A stretch of DNA of 64,000 nucleotides, taken from contig CM060733.1 of the NCBI GenBank assembly GCA_030704615.1, positions 26,782,001-26,846,000 of the forward strand, given 5' to 3'. This DNA comes from Takakia lepidozioides. Taxonomy: Eukaryota; Streptophyta; Takakiopsida; Takakiales; Takakiaceae. The notes under the pieces were generated by a model, which was not told where the DNA came from, made no database searches, and saw only the letters and a list, made by a program, of their open reading frames with translations. Positions within the stretch are counted from its first letter, which is position 1. Each line of letters opens with the position of its first letter. A program made the translations under genes and the position numbers. Positions 46,216 to 58,198 of this stretch are shown one piece after another.

Positions 46216-48817
46216 CCAAGAAGGTCTACCATGCAACCAAAATGCTCTACTGTAGGAGTGAGGCCATCATCTCGAGTCATCGAATCGAAGTAGTGAAGGC
46301 CTTCATCCACCAGTCCCAAATGACGACATACAGAGAGGACACATGTAAAGGAGATAGCATCTGGCTTCAAGCCTTCCTGCTGCATTTGTTCAAACAGATG
46401 CAAGGCCTCCATGCCACACCCATGTCGAGCATACCCTGCAAGCATCGCACTCCATGAGACTGCATCTCGCTTAGTCATCTTATCAAAAACTTGGCGAGCA
46501 TCATTTATATTCCCACATTTGGCATACATGTGAACAAGGGTATTCTCCAGATTGACATTAGGCACAATACTGGCTTTAATGATGTCAGCATGGACCTCTT
46601 TGCCCTTTCCCAGGGTTCCCATGCTGGCACAAGCATGGAGAAGGCTAATGAACGTGACTTTGTCTGGCATAACTCCTTCACGTATCATTTGCTCATAGAT
46701 CTTGAAAGACTCCCTTCCACACCCATGCTGAGCATATCCTGCGATCATTGCATTCCATGACACCACATTTCTTACAGCCATGCTGTCAAATACTGTACGC
46801 GAATCTTTTATGCTGCTGCATTTCGCATACATGGCCATCAGAGCAGTGTCAAGAATGATATCTGCCAATATTCCGACTTTGATGATGTCGGAGTGGACCT
46901 CTCTGCCCTTGTCCAGGGCTGTCGGGCTTGTACACGTGTTGAGAATACAAACGTGACACTGTCAGGCGTCACCCCTTCCTTTTTCATTTGTTCGTAGATT
47001 TCAAATGCCCTCTTACCACACCCATGCTGAGCATATCCTGCAAGCAGTGAACTCCAAGACACCACATCTCGTTTAGCCATGTTGTCAAATACTTGATGCG
47101 CATTCTTCATGTCCCCACATTTCGCATACATGTCGACAAGGGAATTGCCCAGAATAATAGTTGACTCAATTCCCATTTTGTCCATGTCAGCATGGACCTC
47201 TTTGCCCTTTTCCAGGGCTGCCAGGCTGGCACATGCATTGAGAATGCCAACAAAAGTTACCCAGTTGGGTATCACTCCTTCCCCTATCATTTGCGTGTAC
47301 ATCATCAAAGCCTCGCTTCCACACCCATGCTGAGCATATCCTGTCCATGAGACCACATTTCGCTTGGCCATATTGTCGAACACTTGATGTGCATCCGTCA
47401 TACTCCCACATTTCGCATATATGTCAGCAAGGGCATTGTCCAGAATGATATCTGGTCCAATTCTTGCTTCTATCATGTCAACATGGACCTCTTTGCCCTT
47501 TTCCAGGGTTGCCAGACTGGCACACACATTTAGAACGCAGGTGAAAGTTTGTCCGGCATAACCCCTTCCAGTATCATTTTCTTGTAGGTCTTGAAAGCAT
47601 CTGTACCACGCCCATGCTGCGCATATCCTCCGATCATCACGATCCATGAGACCACATTCCGACGAGCCATATTGTTGAACACTCGACAAGCATCGTTTAT
47701 GCTCCCACATTTAGCATACATGTCAACAAGGGCAGTGTCCACAATGATGTCTGACACAATCCCAGCTTTAAAGATGGCGCTGTGGACCTCTATGCCCTTT
47801 TGCAGTGTTGTCAAGCTTGCACATGCATTGAGAACACAAATGAATGTGACTTTGTCAGGTGTCACCCCTTCGCATATCATTTGCTCGTAGATCTACAGGG
47901 CCTCCCAACCACACCCGTGCTTGGCATATCCTGTGATCATCACAGTCCATGAGACCACATTCCGTTGAGTGGTACTGTCGAACACCCGACGGGCATCCTT
48001 CATGCTCCCACATTTGACATACGTGGCAATAAGGGCAGTGTCCAGAATGACATCCGGTTCAATTCCAGCTTTGATGATTTCAGTGTGGATCTCTATGCCC
48101 CTTCCCAGGCTGGCACATGCATTGAGAATGCAAGAGAATGTGACGCTGTTGGGTGTTACTCCTGTCCGTATCATTTGCTCATAGATCTCGAAGGCCACCC
48201 TGCTGCACCCTTGCTTAGCACTGCGATCATCGCCCTCCATGTGAATAATTCTCGCTCAGTCATCTTGTCAAACACTTGACGAGCATCCTTCATACTCCTA
48301 CACTTGGCATACATGTCAACGAGGGTATTCACCAGAATGATATCTGGCTCAATTCCAGCTTTGATCATGTCAGCATGGACTTCTATGCCTTTTAACAGAG
48401 CTTCCAGGCTGGCACGCGCTTTGAGAAGACAGGAGAAAGTGACATTGTCCGGTGTCATCCCTTCACGTAGCATTTGGTCATAGATCTTGAAAGCCTCCCT
48501 GCCACACACATTCTTGGCATATCCTGCTATCATTATATTCCACGTAAATATATCTTGTTCAGGCATGTTGTCAAACACTAGGCGTGCATCAACCATGCTA
48601 CCAGACTTAGCATACATGTTGACAAGGGTGTTGTGTAGAAAGATGTCTGGCTTGACTCCACTTTGGATAATGTGGGCATGCACCTGCTTTCCCTCTGCTA
48701 GGCTTTTCATGTTGGTGCACTCCAGCAAGAGGGAGATTTTAAGTGATGGAGTCTGCCAGAATGCCACCTTGGTTCAAAATGTGCAGAGCCTTTTTCAGTT
48801 GTCCTGTATTACATAGT

Positions 48818-49225
48818 GTCCTAGCATCCCACGTGCCAAAAGACTTCTTGTGAATCCCCTCTCTTCGTTTGGAGGTGTCTGATTGAAAAACTTGTGCTGC
48901 TCCTCCTTCCAGCTGACCATCTATCCATGCAGGTTTCTTGTAGCTTTCAATCCACAGTGCCTCCTCAGTACCCTTATGCCTGAAATCTGGTCCTCTTGTA
49001 TTGTTCCACACCCAAACTCTCATTTTACGTACTGTCCTCACATCCCAAGAGCCAGAAGACTTCTTGTAACCTCTCTCTCTTCGTCTGGAGGTATCTGATT
49101 CACAAACAACTGTGCTGCTCCTACTTTCAGTTGACCATCGACCCATGTAGGTTTCTTGTAGCCTTCAATCCACAGTGCCTCTTCCGTACCCTTGTGCCTG
49201 AAATCTAGTCCTCTGGGATTGATCT
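48818..49225. repeat. Two-copy duplication, period about 216 bp, at the PPR N-terminal region
   Basis: CATCCCACGTGCCAAAAGAC at 48825 and CATCCCAAGAGCCAGAAGAC at 49041 mark two diverged copies. On the minus strand each encodes KGTEEALWIE(G/S)YKKP(T/A)W, then DGQL and a basic ERRRE-type stretch. Confidence 0.8.
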
Positions 49226-49399
49226 GCACCACACTCCAGCCCCCCCTCACTCAGCTCTCCCTCCATCCACAGAATTGACAGGATAGATCCCCCCCCCGCC
49301 CCACGTACTTGACAAGCCTGGTATCTCAGAGGATCCATCACAGAGTACAAGACCCTCCAATCATTTTTTAGTAACTAGCTGCCAAGACTCTGCACAGGA

Positions 49400-52090
49400 A
49401 AAGAACCTCTGAAAACAATGAGTAAGAAACCTGTACATAGAACCATGCTCACTTGCAAGAGATGTAGCACGTGCAAATGTGGTTGCACTGCCAGTCACAG
49501 TGTTGGGGAAAGACACAATTTTTTTCTGTCCATAGGAGATGCCAACACTCCTAGACAATAAAGCAGAACCAGAGAAACTGACGCGCCTTCGAGGCAGGCG
49601 GCCAGTGTTGCTCCAAAAGGTCGAACATTCCCGTAGTAAGCGTCTGCTGGCCTGCAGCAATGGTTGAATTTGTCAGAAACGCATGGCTCGAAGCTTGAAT
49701 GTGACAGTGACGGTGATAGTGACAGTGACAGGCATTCTGCTCTACAACACTACTAGGTACTATCTGAGAGAAAAAGGAAGAGGGGCTTGCCTGAATTGTT
49801 CGGTTGCTTCAGCTCTTCCATTACTCAGACAAGGCTAGTGTAGAGCTGGAAAGATTCAAAATGGAAGAGGAAATCACCTGTCCTTGAACTGATGGCACAC
49901 CACCGCTGCCTAAGGAGAAAAACCCTTTTGTGCCTCTGTAAGCCTGCAAACCATTCTCATATTATTCTGTGATATGAGAGTGAAACTAATCACAGAATGT
50001 GAACAAAGGGCTCAATTCCATTGGGAGAACAGTTTATAGACATATTGCTGTTTTTTGGCGATGTTTACCTCGTGGTATTTCAGGCTCATGGGTTTTTCAG
50101 GCTCTGGAAGCTAATCTAAAGTCCAGATGTTCAAGCATCTGAGGCAGTGAACGTCACGTCTCGGGACTGACAAATGAAGAAAAGGACAGATTGGTGAAGG
50201 TGTGTGAGATGGGAAGGAGGACACTTACATATTGGACTTCATTCTGCATGTCGTCCTCTGTAACTCTTTTGGGCTTGATATAAACTTCTTTGGGAACTGG
50301 AGGGAAGGGGTGATCGTGTTCCACATTCTTCGGGCTCATCATCTGCTTCAATCAGAGCAAAGATGTTATAGGCTTACGTACCCATTTTGGCCTAGATGAA
50401 ATCCTTTGTTTGGTATTCAAACTTTGTTTGCCCCTCTCTCATGCCTATTAAATACATTCAGTATATCACGACAGCAAGAGCTTTCTTTCTACTGCCCTGG
50501 GTATCCCGACCATCACCAGCGAGTGATCACATCACACAACTAGCTCGTTGCACAAACATCTCCCTAGCTCTTTGGGGTAGATAGTATTCTGGAATTTAAA
50601 AGCACGACATAGTAATCTCTTTCAACTTTCAGAATTCACTGGCAAAGACCTTGAATACATGTACGCAGCTGAAACACAGAACAGAAAGAGCATTTTCATT
50701 TCCTAGGAACGGGTTAAGGGGCTTCTTAGGCCAACCGTTTTGGGGTACTTGTCAGGGTTTTCCTTATCCGATTCAGGCTTCACGTGCCCAGGGTGACCAC
50801 ATTCCAAATGATGCTGCTCCTGAAACTCCTTCTCTAGTCTTTTCCAACGTTCTTCTTCCTCTTTTCTTTCTTGTTCTTCCTTCTCCCTTCTCTGAATACA
50901 AGATCACTTGCAGAGATGTGATGGTACATGATGATGAGTCCTTATTTGCAGTGTCACTATGGCCATATAGCTTGCCTGTGTTAAGCGCCTTAAGTCTGGA
51001 GGGAGTGCTATATACACCAATAACAAGGAACCCAAAAGAATTGACTAATCCCACGTTACTCTCAAACAAAAGGATGAGCTGACCTTCGCATACTCCTCAG
51101 CAGCGATAACTTCTTTCTCGGCTCCTTCATGTATCTTTGGTGGGGAGGGAGGGAGGCCAAGGGAGAAACAGTCAGTTAACAAGAAGGAAAGCTTCACAAC
51201 GGACAACAGTAAGCAACAGACATGCATTATCGTGGGACTTACCACTCCGCACCTTTGGTACATAATAGGAACGCCAAACAGCTATGCTGGAGGAGCTGCA
51301 GCAGGAGCATGCTAGCTTTGTGGGCCAACAAATGGGTGCCAGAGTTTCCTAAAAGACTTCCAAGGAAAGTTCTGCAAGAAACTGGAATACAATGACCAAT
51401 TCTGCACGATTAGCTGCTTCAACAGTTATCAAGCTGACATTTCCTTCTAGTAGCACGAGGGAGCTTCAAGTAACTCATAAGTGCTCTGAACAGACTAATA
51501 GTAGCGTTGTTGTTAGGATAGATTGTGTCAAAAGGTCAGTGGAGCTGAAGGGCGATAGCACTTTGCAGCTTAGTTGCAGTTCGTGTGTGAATAGGGGATT
51601 CGGTGTCAAAGTATGGGGTGAGACAAGGGCACCTTGTTTCTCAAGAAGCTCATGTCAGAGTAGCTGGCGTCGTAGGTCACCCTTGTTGGGAAGCCCTTCC
51701 GGTACTTAATAAGGATCATTTGTGTCCATTGGCAATACCTCCATATCCCACCCTTCTGGAATTTTGATTCTCGAGTACTCTACAATGCAGATTGCAGTCA
51801 TTGATTCAGCCTTCAGGAATTACTTATTCTGATAGTACAGGTCTACACATGCCAGCATTCAACCAAAACGAAAACTCTTTTCTAAGGGAGAATAGACAAA
51901 CTATCCCCAGTGCTGTGGAGGCCAGGTAGAAGACGAAAGAAACATACTCGTAAAGTGTAATGTCCGTTTTGAACGGGAAAACATTTCTCGGTGCTTTGTT
52001 TGGATGTCGAAGCCAACCACCGCCTTCCTTCGGCCCTGAGTAGTCTTTGGGGTCTGGTATAGTATACTGGATTGGCAACAAGAGGGACAT
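49400..52090 (-). CDS. Possible multi-exon gene of unknown function
   Basis: Several minus-strand segments look like exons with usable splice signals. From 5' to 3': 52090-51954 (YTIPDPKDYSGPKEGGGWLR and PRNVFPFKTDITLYE, donor GTATGT), about 51135-51083 (IHEGAEKEVIAAEEYAK), about 50890-50730 (REKEEQERKEEEERWKRLEK, then EFQEQHHLECGHPGH), 50345-50230 (NVEHDHPFPPVPKEVYIKPK), about 50120-50070 (LPEPEKPMSLKYHE) and about 49937-49880 (AYRGTKGFFSLGSGG). A frame at 49660 begins MLQASRRLLREC and is Arg/Ser-rich like a mitochondrial presequence; it could instead be a leader exon of the PPR gene to the left. I do not recognise the family and have not proved that these exons belong together. Confidence 0.4.
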
Positions 52091-52280
52091 TTTAGAACAT
52101 CAACTAACCCCCCACGTGCATATTACAGATCAATACAGAGAGGAAGACAGAAGAAACCTTGCCTTGTAGCCATGGACAGACTAAATTGAGGTTTCTCTCT
52201 ACAATCTACATAAAAGAGGGGATAGAGTGCAGGATGAGAACACACAGTCGGGGAATGTGGGGGATGAGGGGCTGGCTAGG

Positions 52281-53701
52281 GAATTCCAAAAGGGTCTTGA
52301 TGTGAAATGCATCGCAATTCACTTGATCACCCCCTAAAAGTGCGCAATTCTATTGAACTGCTAAAACTAGCTTGAAAACAACGCAATTCAATTGAATTGT
52401 ATACCGACAATTCAATTGAATATAGTTTTTAACTTATTTCTTATATAATGTATATATGTGTATATATATGTATATTTAAATTATACATGTATGCATACAA
52501 AAATATAAGCTGAAAATACATGTTGCCCGTCTATTCTTGCTGCCCATCTCTCTATCATTTGTCCGTGGTAAGGCTTGAGCACGAGATAATTAGCCTAAGA
52601 GAGAGCGAGAGAGAGAGGAAGTCACGAAGCGCTTGCCCTAAAAGCGGGATTGTCCCTCTTTGTGAATGTTGGTGCCAATATATGGCTATCTACATGTACC
52701 AAACATGATACCAATGTAAGAGTATCAACGTATAAGAGTTTGATATACTAAACTCTGTATGGAACACACATCCCAACTTCAACATGATACCTTTGTAAAG
52801 GTATCGAAACAACATTATTTTCGATAATTCTCAAGATATCATTTGTTTTCTTTGGGGTTGTATCCAGGGCAGATACTAGTGTCAGGGGACTACATGATGA
52901 TGCAGGGGAAGCCTTTCAACAATTGTCAGGTTTGATTGTGTCTGTTTTTTTTCAGAGCTAGTCATGTATCTTTTGCCAGTGGATCACGAGAAGCTGTTGA
53001 TCTCTCTCCCTCTCTTGCTCCCTGTCTGGCTCTCCCTCTCTCGTTGAGGCTGGCTTCACAACTCCACGATATCCTCATGGCACAAGATAGAGGGGCAGCA
53101 AGAATAGACGGACAACATGTATTTTTAGCTTATACTCTCATATGTGTATAAGTATAACTTGGATATATACATATATATTATATATATTATATACAGAAAT
53201 GAGTTAAAAATTGTAGATTACAATTCAATTGCCAAATTGCGAGTTGACAATTCAATTGAATGGTAGTCAACAATTCTTTTTTTCTTTCTTTTTTAATTTT
53301 TAAAGGGAAACACCTCAGAGCGACAGCTCATAAATCAGGCCCTTGATAGAGAGAGGAGAAAATAACCTCTTTGGTAACCTCGCCGTAAGGCTTTCTGATG
53401 CGACACTTGTGTGCAGGGAAGGGGGAGAAGAGCTTACCACACCCGTCAAGTAGCAGGATTTGACCCCAGGGTCATCCGGATGGCACTCAGTGCACTTTAC
53501 CGACTGAGCTACTGACTGTTGATAATTCAACTGAATTGTTCAATTGAATTGTCAATTCAATTGAATTGCAAATTAGGGTTGTTTTCAAGCTAGTTTTCGG
53601 AGTTTAGTTGAATTGCAAGGGCAATTCAAGTGAATTGTGCACTTTTAGGGGGTTGATCAAGTGAATTGCCATGCATTTCACATCAAGGCCTTTTTGGAAT
53701 T
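52281..53701. mobile_element. Long inverted-repeat (foldback-like) element with CAATTGAATTG palindromes
   Basis: The left arm starts GAATTCCAAAAGGGTCTTGATG, given here in part, and the right arm ends with its mirror image. Arms share TGTGAAATGCAT, GCAATTCACTTGATCA, CCCCCTAAAAGTGC and ACTAGCTTGAAAACAAC. They continue inward to CATGTTG(C/T)CCGTCTATTCTTG, so each arm is at least ~280 bp before the insertion described below. Both arms contain repeated CAATTCAATTGAATTG palindromes and a TATATA-rich segment. No transposase and no clear target duplication are seen. Confidence 0.75.
53277..53523 (-). mobile_element. tRNA-derived SINE inserted in the right arm
   Basis: On the minus strand it begins with a tRNA-like head. 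Box A is TAGCTCAGTCGG (53511-53500) and box B is GGGTCAAATCC (53466-53456), spaced as in RNA polymerase III promoters. A ~150-bp body follows, with an A-rich tail (AAAAATTAAAAAAGAAAGAA). The equivalent point of the left arm lacks it, which acts as an empty site. Flanks GAATTATCAAC and GAATTGTTGAC agree at 8 of 11 positions, all differences being transitions, and look like an aged target duplication. It is not a working tRNA gene: the acceptor stem pairs poorly. Confidence 0.72.
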
Positions 53702-53781
53702 CTCGTGGCGGGCACGATAAACTTGTAACCCTTCACATGTTAGCATACCATAGACCAGTTATACTATGAAGGAATGCTCCC

Positions 53782-54679
53782 ATGGATGTGAAAGGAAGGC
53801 CCCCATCCTCCGGCCTATTATCCTATACATTAGAAGTTCGTCGACAAGTTATGTTCAAGCCCACGAATGACTTACGTCTCGTAAAGAACTGGCTCAAATT
53901 TCTTAGTGTATGTGGAGGGTACCTTACTGGGCGTAAAATATCAGGGGTGGGATCTATGGGGTGTTCAAAATATTTAGACATAGTAGTTTTACTTTGTCAC
54001 ATGGTATTTTCTTGGGCTCATGTGGATGTAATAAAGCTTTTACCTTTTTTTGCTATTAGGGAGAGGGCTATGGGGGCAGTGGTGGACAACATTATAGTAG
54101 TGAAATGGCATGCTAACCCTGAAATCAATATCCAAACAGCACTATATCCTCCATGTTTGTGCCAAAAAACTGTCCCAAGTCTAGTAGCATCAAAATCTTC
54201 TTTTCCCACCATACCAGCCCTTATGTTTGCGGATGATTTTGCAGGCACGGGGAAGACTCCTTCCAACCTCCAGGAGTTGATTGATTGCGCGAAGAGATAC
54301 TTTGACATTTGGGGGCTAGAGGCTAATGGACAGTAAATGTGCAGTGGTGGAATTCAACAACCAAGGAGAGGAAGTCATCTCAAGTGGCAGTGGGGTAGCC
54401 AAGAGATTCCGGTCCTCCCTTCCTACACATACCTGGGCGTTGAGTTTTCCTCCAAGTGTAATTGGGATGCACATATTCAGAAAGTTGTTCAAACTGGCAA
54501 AGGCAAAGTGCTGGGTCTCACTAAATTTTCCCACTGCACAGGGATCAACTCTGAGGTCAAGAAAATCATGTTTTGTTAGACCTGCCCGGACTACACATCT
54601 GGAATATGGGTTGATAACTCCAACCAGACTAAGTCTCTATAATCCATTCTTAAGGAATGCATGTCAGCCTGCTCCATAA
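53782..54679 (+). pseudogene. LINE reverse transcriptase remnant
   Basis: The frame 53782-54336 ends in the reverse-transcriptase active-site block: PALMFADDFAGTG, then LQELIDCAKRYFDIWGLEANG. The next domain continues in shifted frames (WGSQEIPVLPSYTYLGVEF, then WDAHIQKVVQTGKGKVLGL). FADD is the catalytic YxDD-type motif of non-LTR elements. Frame slips at about 54335 and a stop near 54578 make it non-functional. Endonuclease and zf-RVT parts are absent. Confidence 0.82.
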
Positions 54680-54724
54680 CAACCAATGTGGCTGTTCGGG
54701 GTGAGTTTGGCATCCCTTCCTTAA

Positions 54725-55918
54725 GCTCCAGATGAGATGAACTTGTGGGTCACAATAGTTTCTGAAATCCCATACAGATTGTGAGCATCATACTCCAGAG
54801 CCCAGTGTAGTGTCTCACATTCATTGCCACTGTCTTTTCTCCACTATTCATGAATTGGCCCCACTAATCAATTTTGTAGGGAGGGTTATCCCACTTTGTA
54901 GTACAAGATAGCACGTGTTCATATCTTTGAGTGGAACAATTCCATCAAATGAGCAGGTACTCCCGCTACAGAAGTTGGAAGCTTCATTCATGTCAATCCA
55001 TAGGCCATCAAAGGGAACCTTCTTGTGGAGATCTGCCACCTCCATGCTCCACCATGACTGTGTCTTGGGGTGAAGAAAGTCAGGATAAGAAAGACAGGAC
55101 CAGGCCAGACTCGTGCAAGGTATTTTCCCCTAGTTCGTCCTTCAGAAAAAATAGCATCCTTCAGGCCACGCTCCAGTGTGGTGTAGTTCTTGTGGTTGAT
55201 GCTGATTGCTGGGAACAGATACAGATGCATAGAACGTCAAATGACATCACCCATGTTTATTCCTAGAAAAGCTCTTCCAAGCTCTGTGGGTAAATTATAA
55301 GACCCTCCTCAAATGTTGTATAAGCCCCACTTGTTTGTTTGACGAAAAGCTGAAGCCAACTGATATACTGATCTGATGGAAAGGGTGAAGAAATGATACT
55401 ATAAAATACTTTTTAAGAGAAAGAAATAAAGATTTTATTGCCGTTCCAAAGTAAATATCCCTGGAAGTGCAAAGACAAGTCCAAACTTAATAATTTAGGT
55501 CGTAGGGAAAGATAGATCATATCCACGGCAATAATAGATGCTCTTTGAAAGAAGATAATGAAAACCGTAATAAGACTTTAGAAGACCTTATGACTGCAAA
55601 CAATTCAGCCATTTCTGACTGACTTGTAAAACTCCCCACCGGATTGATAACCCATCTATATGGTTCACGAATTGTTTCCTAGTGTTCCTTGTGTTGCACC
55701 TGAAACATGAGGATTTTCAGCTATGGTGCAAGAAGGAAAGTGTGTCACCAGGATCCAGGATCACAACATACTGTTGTCCATTGGCATGGAGGTCCTGTAC
55801 AAACTCTATTAATTTGTGCTCCGGATAGTTTACTGGGTCAAGAGTGAAGTCCTTATAGGCCTCCATGTAGTCAATGTCATTCCAGATAGTATCCAGTAGG
55901 ATGTTGGCCTTCTTGTAG
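54725..55918 (-). pseudogene. GH31 alpha-glucosidase pseudogene, truncated next to the LINE
   Basis: Exon 55918-55749 reads [20 protein letters not shown], then [21 protein letters not shown] second stretch (55210-54725) reads [63 protein letters not shown] (with the GH31 nucleophile Asp) and EYDAHNLYGISETIVTHK. There are frame slips near 55095 and 54905 and a TAG in KID-stop-WG near 54868. The conserved continuation (GKRPFILSRSTF) is missing where LINE sequence begins. No upstream exons are recognised. The family hydrolyses alpha-glucosides or xylosides at the cell wall; this copy cannot make a complete enzyme. Confidence 0.82.
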
Positions 55919-57083
55919 CTGTCTACAGTAAGATATGCCCTCCCATCCCTTAACTACAACATTCAGAGCACTACATTTCTACTATGATAAGAAAGAGGAG
56001 AAGAACACTCAGCAATTCTCTCTTGGCCTACTTCCTACTCATGGTGTGGCAGCCTCTCGTCCATCAGTGAAGATAACCCTTGATCCCTTAATGACAGAAT
56101 TCAGATCACTATACTACTATGATAAAAGAAGGGCAGTCACACTCATCGATTCTCTCTTGCATACTTCCTACTCACGGTACAGTAGCCCCTTTTCTGTCAA
56201 TGAAGGTAAGGCCCTATCTCAACTCCCCTTTCTCCATTCTAATCCCTTGAATGCATAATAAGAAATCACAATCCTACCACTATCGTGACAGCCCCCGTAA
56301 ATCCAAGAACAACAGCCCTTCATGCATACTAATGCTTCGTACAAGACAACATGACCTGAACTATACTGTAAGTAGCATTTCCAGTTTTAGTGTTACAGAT
56401 TTCCTTAACCAGCACTCCATGTGACCACACATCATCTCACATCCTCACTACCACCACCTTTGGTTTAAAAATCTTGCTAGTTTCATTCCATTTTTCAAAA
56501 TTCCTTTATCTTTCCAGGGTTTCTCTCTAAAACATATCCGCCACATCGTAAAAAAGTCCTAAGTAGAAGAAGAAGTGTTATGTTTAAAGTCCCCCCCTTA
56601 ATAAGCCTCTGTATGCTACTAATGTCGCCGACCTCTGCTATTGCTGTGTCACCATGTCAAAGCCACTTGAAGAACCCCTCATTAACCAAAGCCGTCGGCA
56701 ACTTATGCTACATCAAGCCCCCATCACACCAGCACTGGCCCCCAGACCAGCTCCTTACTCTGCCGTCTTTCCCACAGTGCACCGCTTCAGAAGCTCGAGC
56801 CCCCAGGCCACCCTCATCTCCTTCATAACTATGGCCGTCACTTGCACCAGAAACCCACAAGATCAAGCCCTTCTCAAATCACCATAACTGCTGCCGTCAG
56901 CTAGCCTAATACTACGCAAAAGGCCACAATTCAACCCTGCGCAGCTGGCCACCCCCATGCTTATGTGCGTGATTTTAGATCAACAAGTGTCGAACAAAGC
57001 TGACATCCACGCCCTGGTGGATAACATCGTCCATTCAAAAAAATTGAAAAACAATCAAGTAGCTACATCCACTCCCCTCCCCA
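55919..57083. other. Unassigned DNA
   Basis: 55935-56260 has two loosely similar segments (CACTA(C/T)..TCTACTATGATAA and following), an imperfect duplication of about 125 bp. No gene is recognised. Confidence 0.45.
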
Positions 57084-57980
57084 CTATCGGAATGAATCGG
57101 GAAGGGACAACTTCAATGTTTTGTACGAATCAATCACGAGAGTTTGCTCCCGAAGAGTTGAGCGTAGATCGGGGAAGACTTTTAGTGCCTCAACGCAATA
57201 CTCGACGGCTGCATCCAACGCCTCAAGGGTTTGGAAGAGTGACGTTTCATCTCCCGCTAAGATGCATTCCCTTGACAGCTGCTTGTATTCCTGAGCAAAC
57301 ATCTTCAACACTTTGGCCCTCATCTCCAAGATAACACAACAAGCATTGTGAAGTATTCTATTACGTTTATGTTACTTCCGGAAGCAACACACGAAAACTC
57401 AGCCGTGTTGATGGCTAGCATGAAAAAAAAATGAACAAACAACAAAACCAAAGACAAAGGGAGAAAATGAAAAGAAAGATCAACAAGGGAACAAGGTTAA
57501 TGAATAAGGACCCGGAATTAAAATTAAGAGGTCAACAAAACTTACAATGACCTCTTCGGCGACACTAGCATGGAAAAGTTACATTCCATCGTCTGCTTTC
57601 TGTCCCTGCCTCCTCACAGTCCATTCGAGGACTTCGGCCGCACAGATTCGGATGTTCTTTTTGCTCTGCCACTTTGCTAAGTTCTTCAAACCATTTATCT
57701 CCCCCCACAATTTCTCTTTTATCCCCAACCATTCCCCTCTCAAGGCGGCAATTTCCAATTCTACAGTTGTTCTACTCGGGTTTCCCATACCAAGGGAAGG
57801 TGATGGTGAGGACAGAGACGATGACGGTGCTATGAACGAAGGAAAGTTGTCAATCTGTGCACACAAGACCACGAGCATTCGGGTACAAAGGTCTACACCT
57901 AGATTGTTGAAAAACGTAGATAGAACAACAGAGAGGAAAGAGGATTGTATAAAAGCTCCCCACCAACCATAGAAGCACAC
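57084..57980 (-). CDS. Possible two-exon gene, helical protein of unknown family
   Basis: Two minus-strand frames, 57980-57579 and 57329-57084, are Leu/Lys/Glu-rich and helix-like (ALRGEWLGIKEKLWGEINGL; EYKQLSRECILAGDE; LDAAVEYCVEALKVF). They are separated by an AT-rich gap that could be an intron. The best donor and acceptor do not keep phase, so the junction is unproven. The family is not recognised. Confidence 0.35.
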
Positions 57981-58198
57981 AACATGAACAATTGATATGT
58001 GGCTTCTTATATAGTTCTAGCTAGGCTAAAAGCAATCACTAAGACTTTCCTTTTAGACCTACTTTTACTATATATGTTAAGTAGTCCCATAATGGACTAG
58101 CTTTAAGACAAAAGCCTCTCTAAATATAGAGTTACTTTTAATGTCTCTAACTTTATCTACAAGTAAAGCTGTAGATTATGGAGTTGTTTTCCAACATA

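Larger units (their letters stand above)
45700..49250 (-). pseudogene. PPR gene of the PLS/E class, broken, with coding tandem duplications
   Basis: From about 49230 down, an N-terminal region (KGTEEALWIEGYKKPTWVDG) is followed by LCNTGQLKKALHILN and EGKQVHAHIIQSGVKPD. At least ten PLS-type PPR repeats follow. The end carries an E-type region (DEAEAFINKVPIKPDAAVWG, then TLLGACRSHGNVKLAE) and a ruined DYW entry (RKGPGLGCFKDD). Breaks: frame switches near 48225, 47710, 46950 and 46100, and a TAG replacing the Phe or Ala codon before IYEQM at about 47889. Two in-gene direct duplications are present. The gene has no introns within the PPR region, as usual. It is closely related to both PPR copies in the MULE and may derive from the same ancestral gene. 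It is probably non-functional as an editing factor since the DYW domain is lost. Confidence 0.85.

Noticed and set aside
53456-53520. tRNA gene on the minus strand
   Set aside because: Boxes A and B are present, but the acceptor stem mismatches, no convincing anticodon arm forms, and an unrelated body with an A-rich tail follows. A SINE head explains it better.
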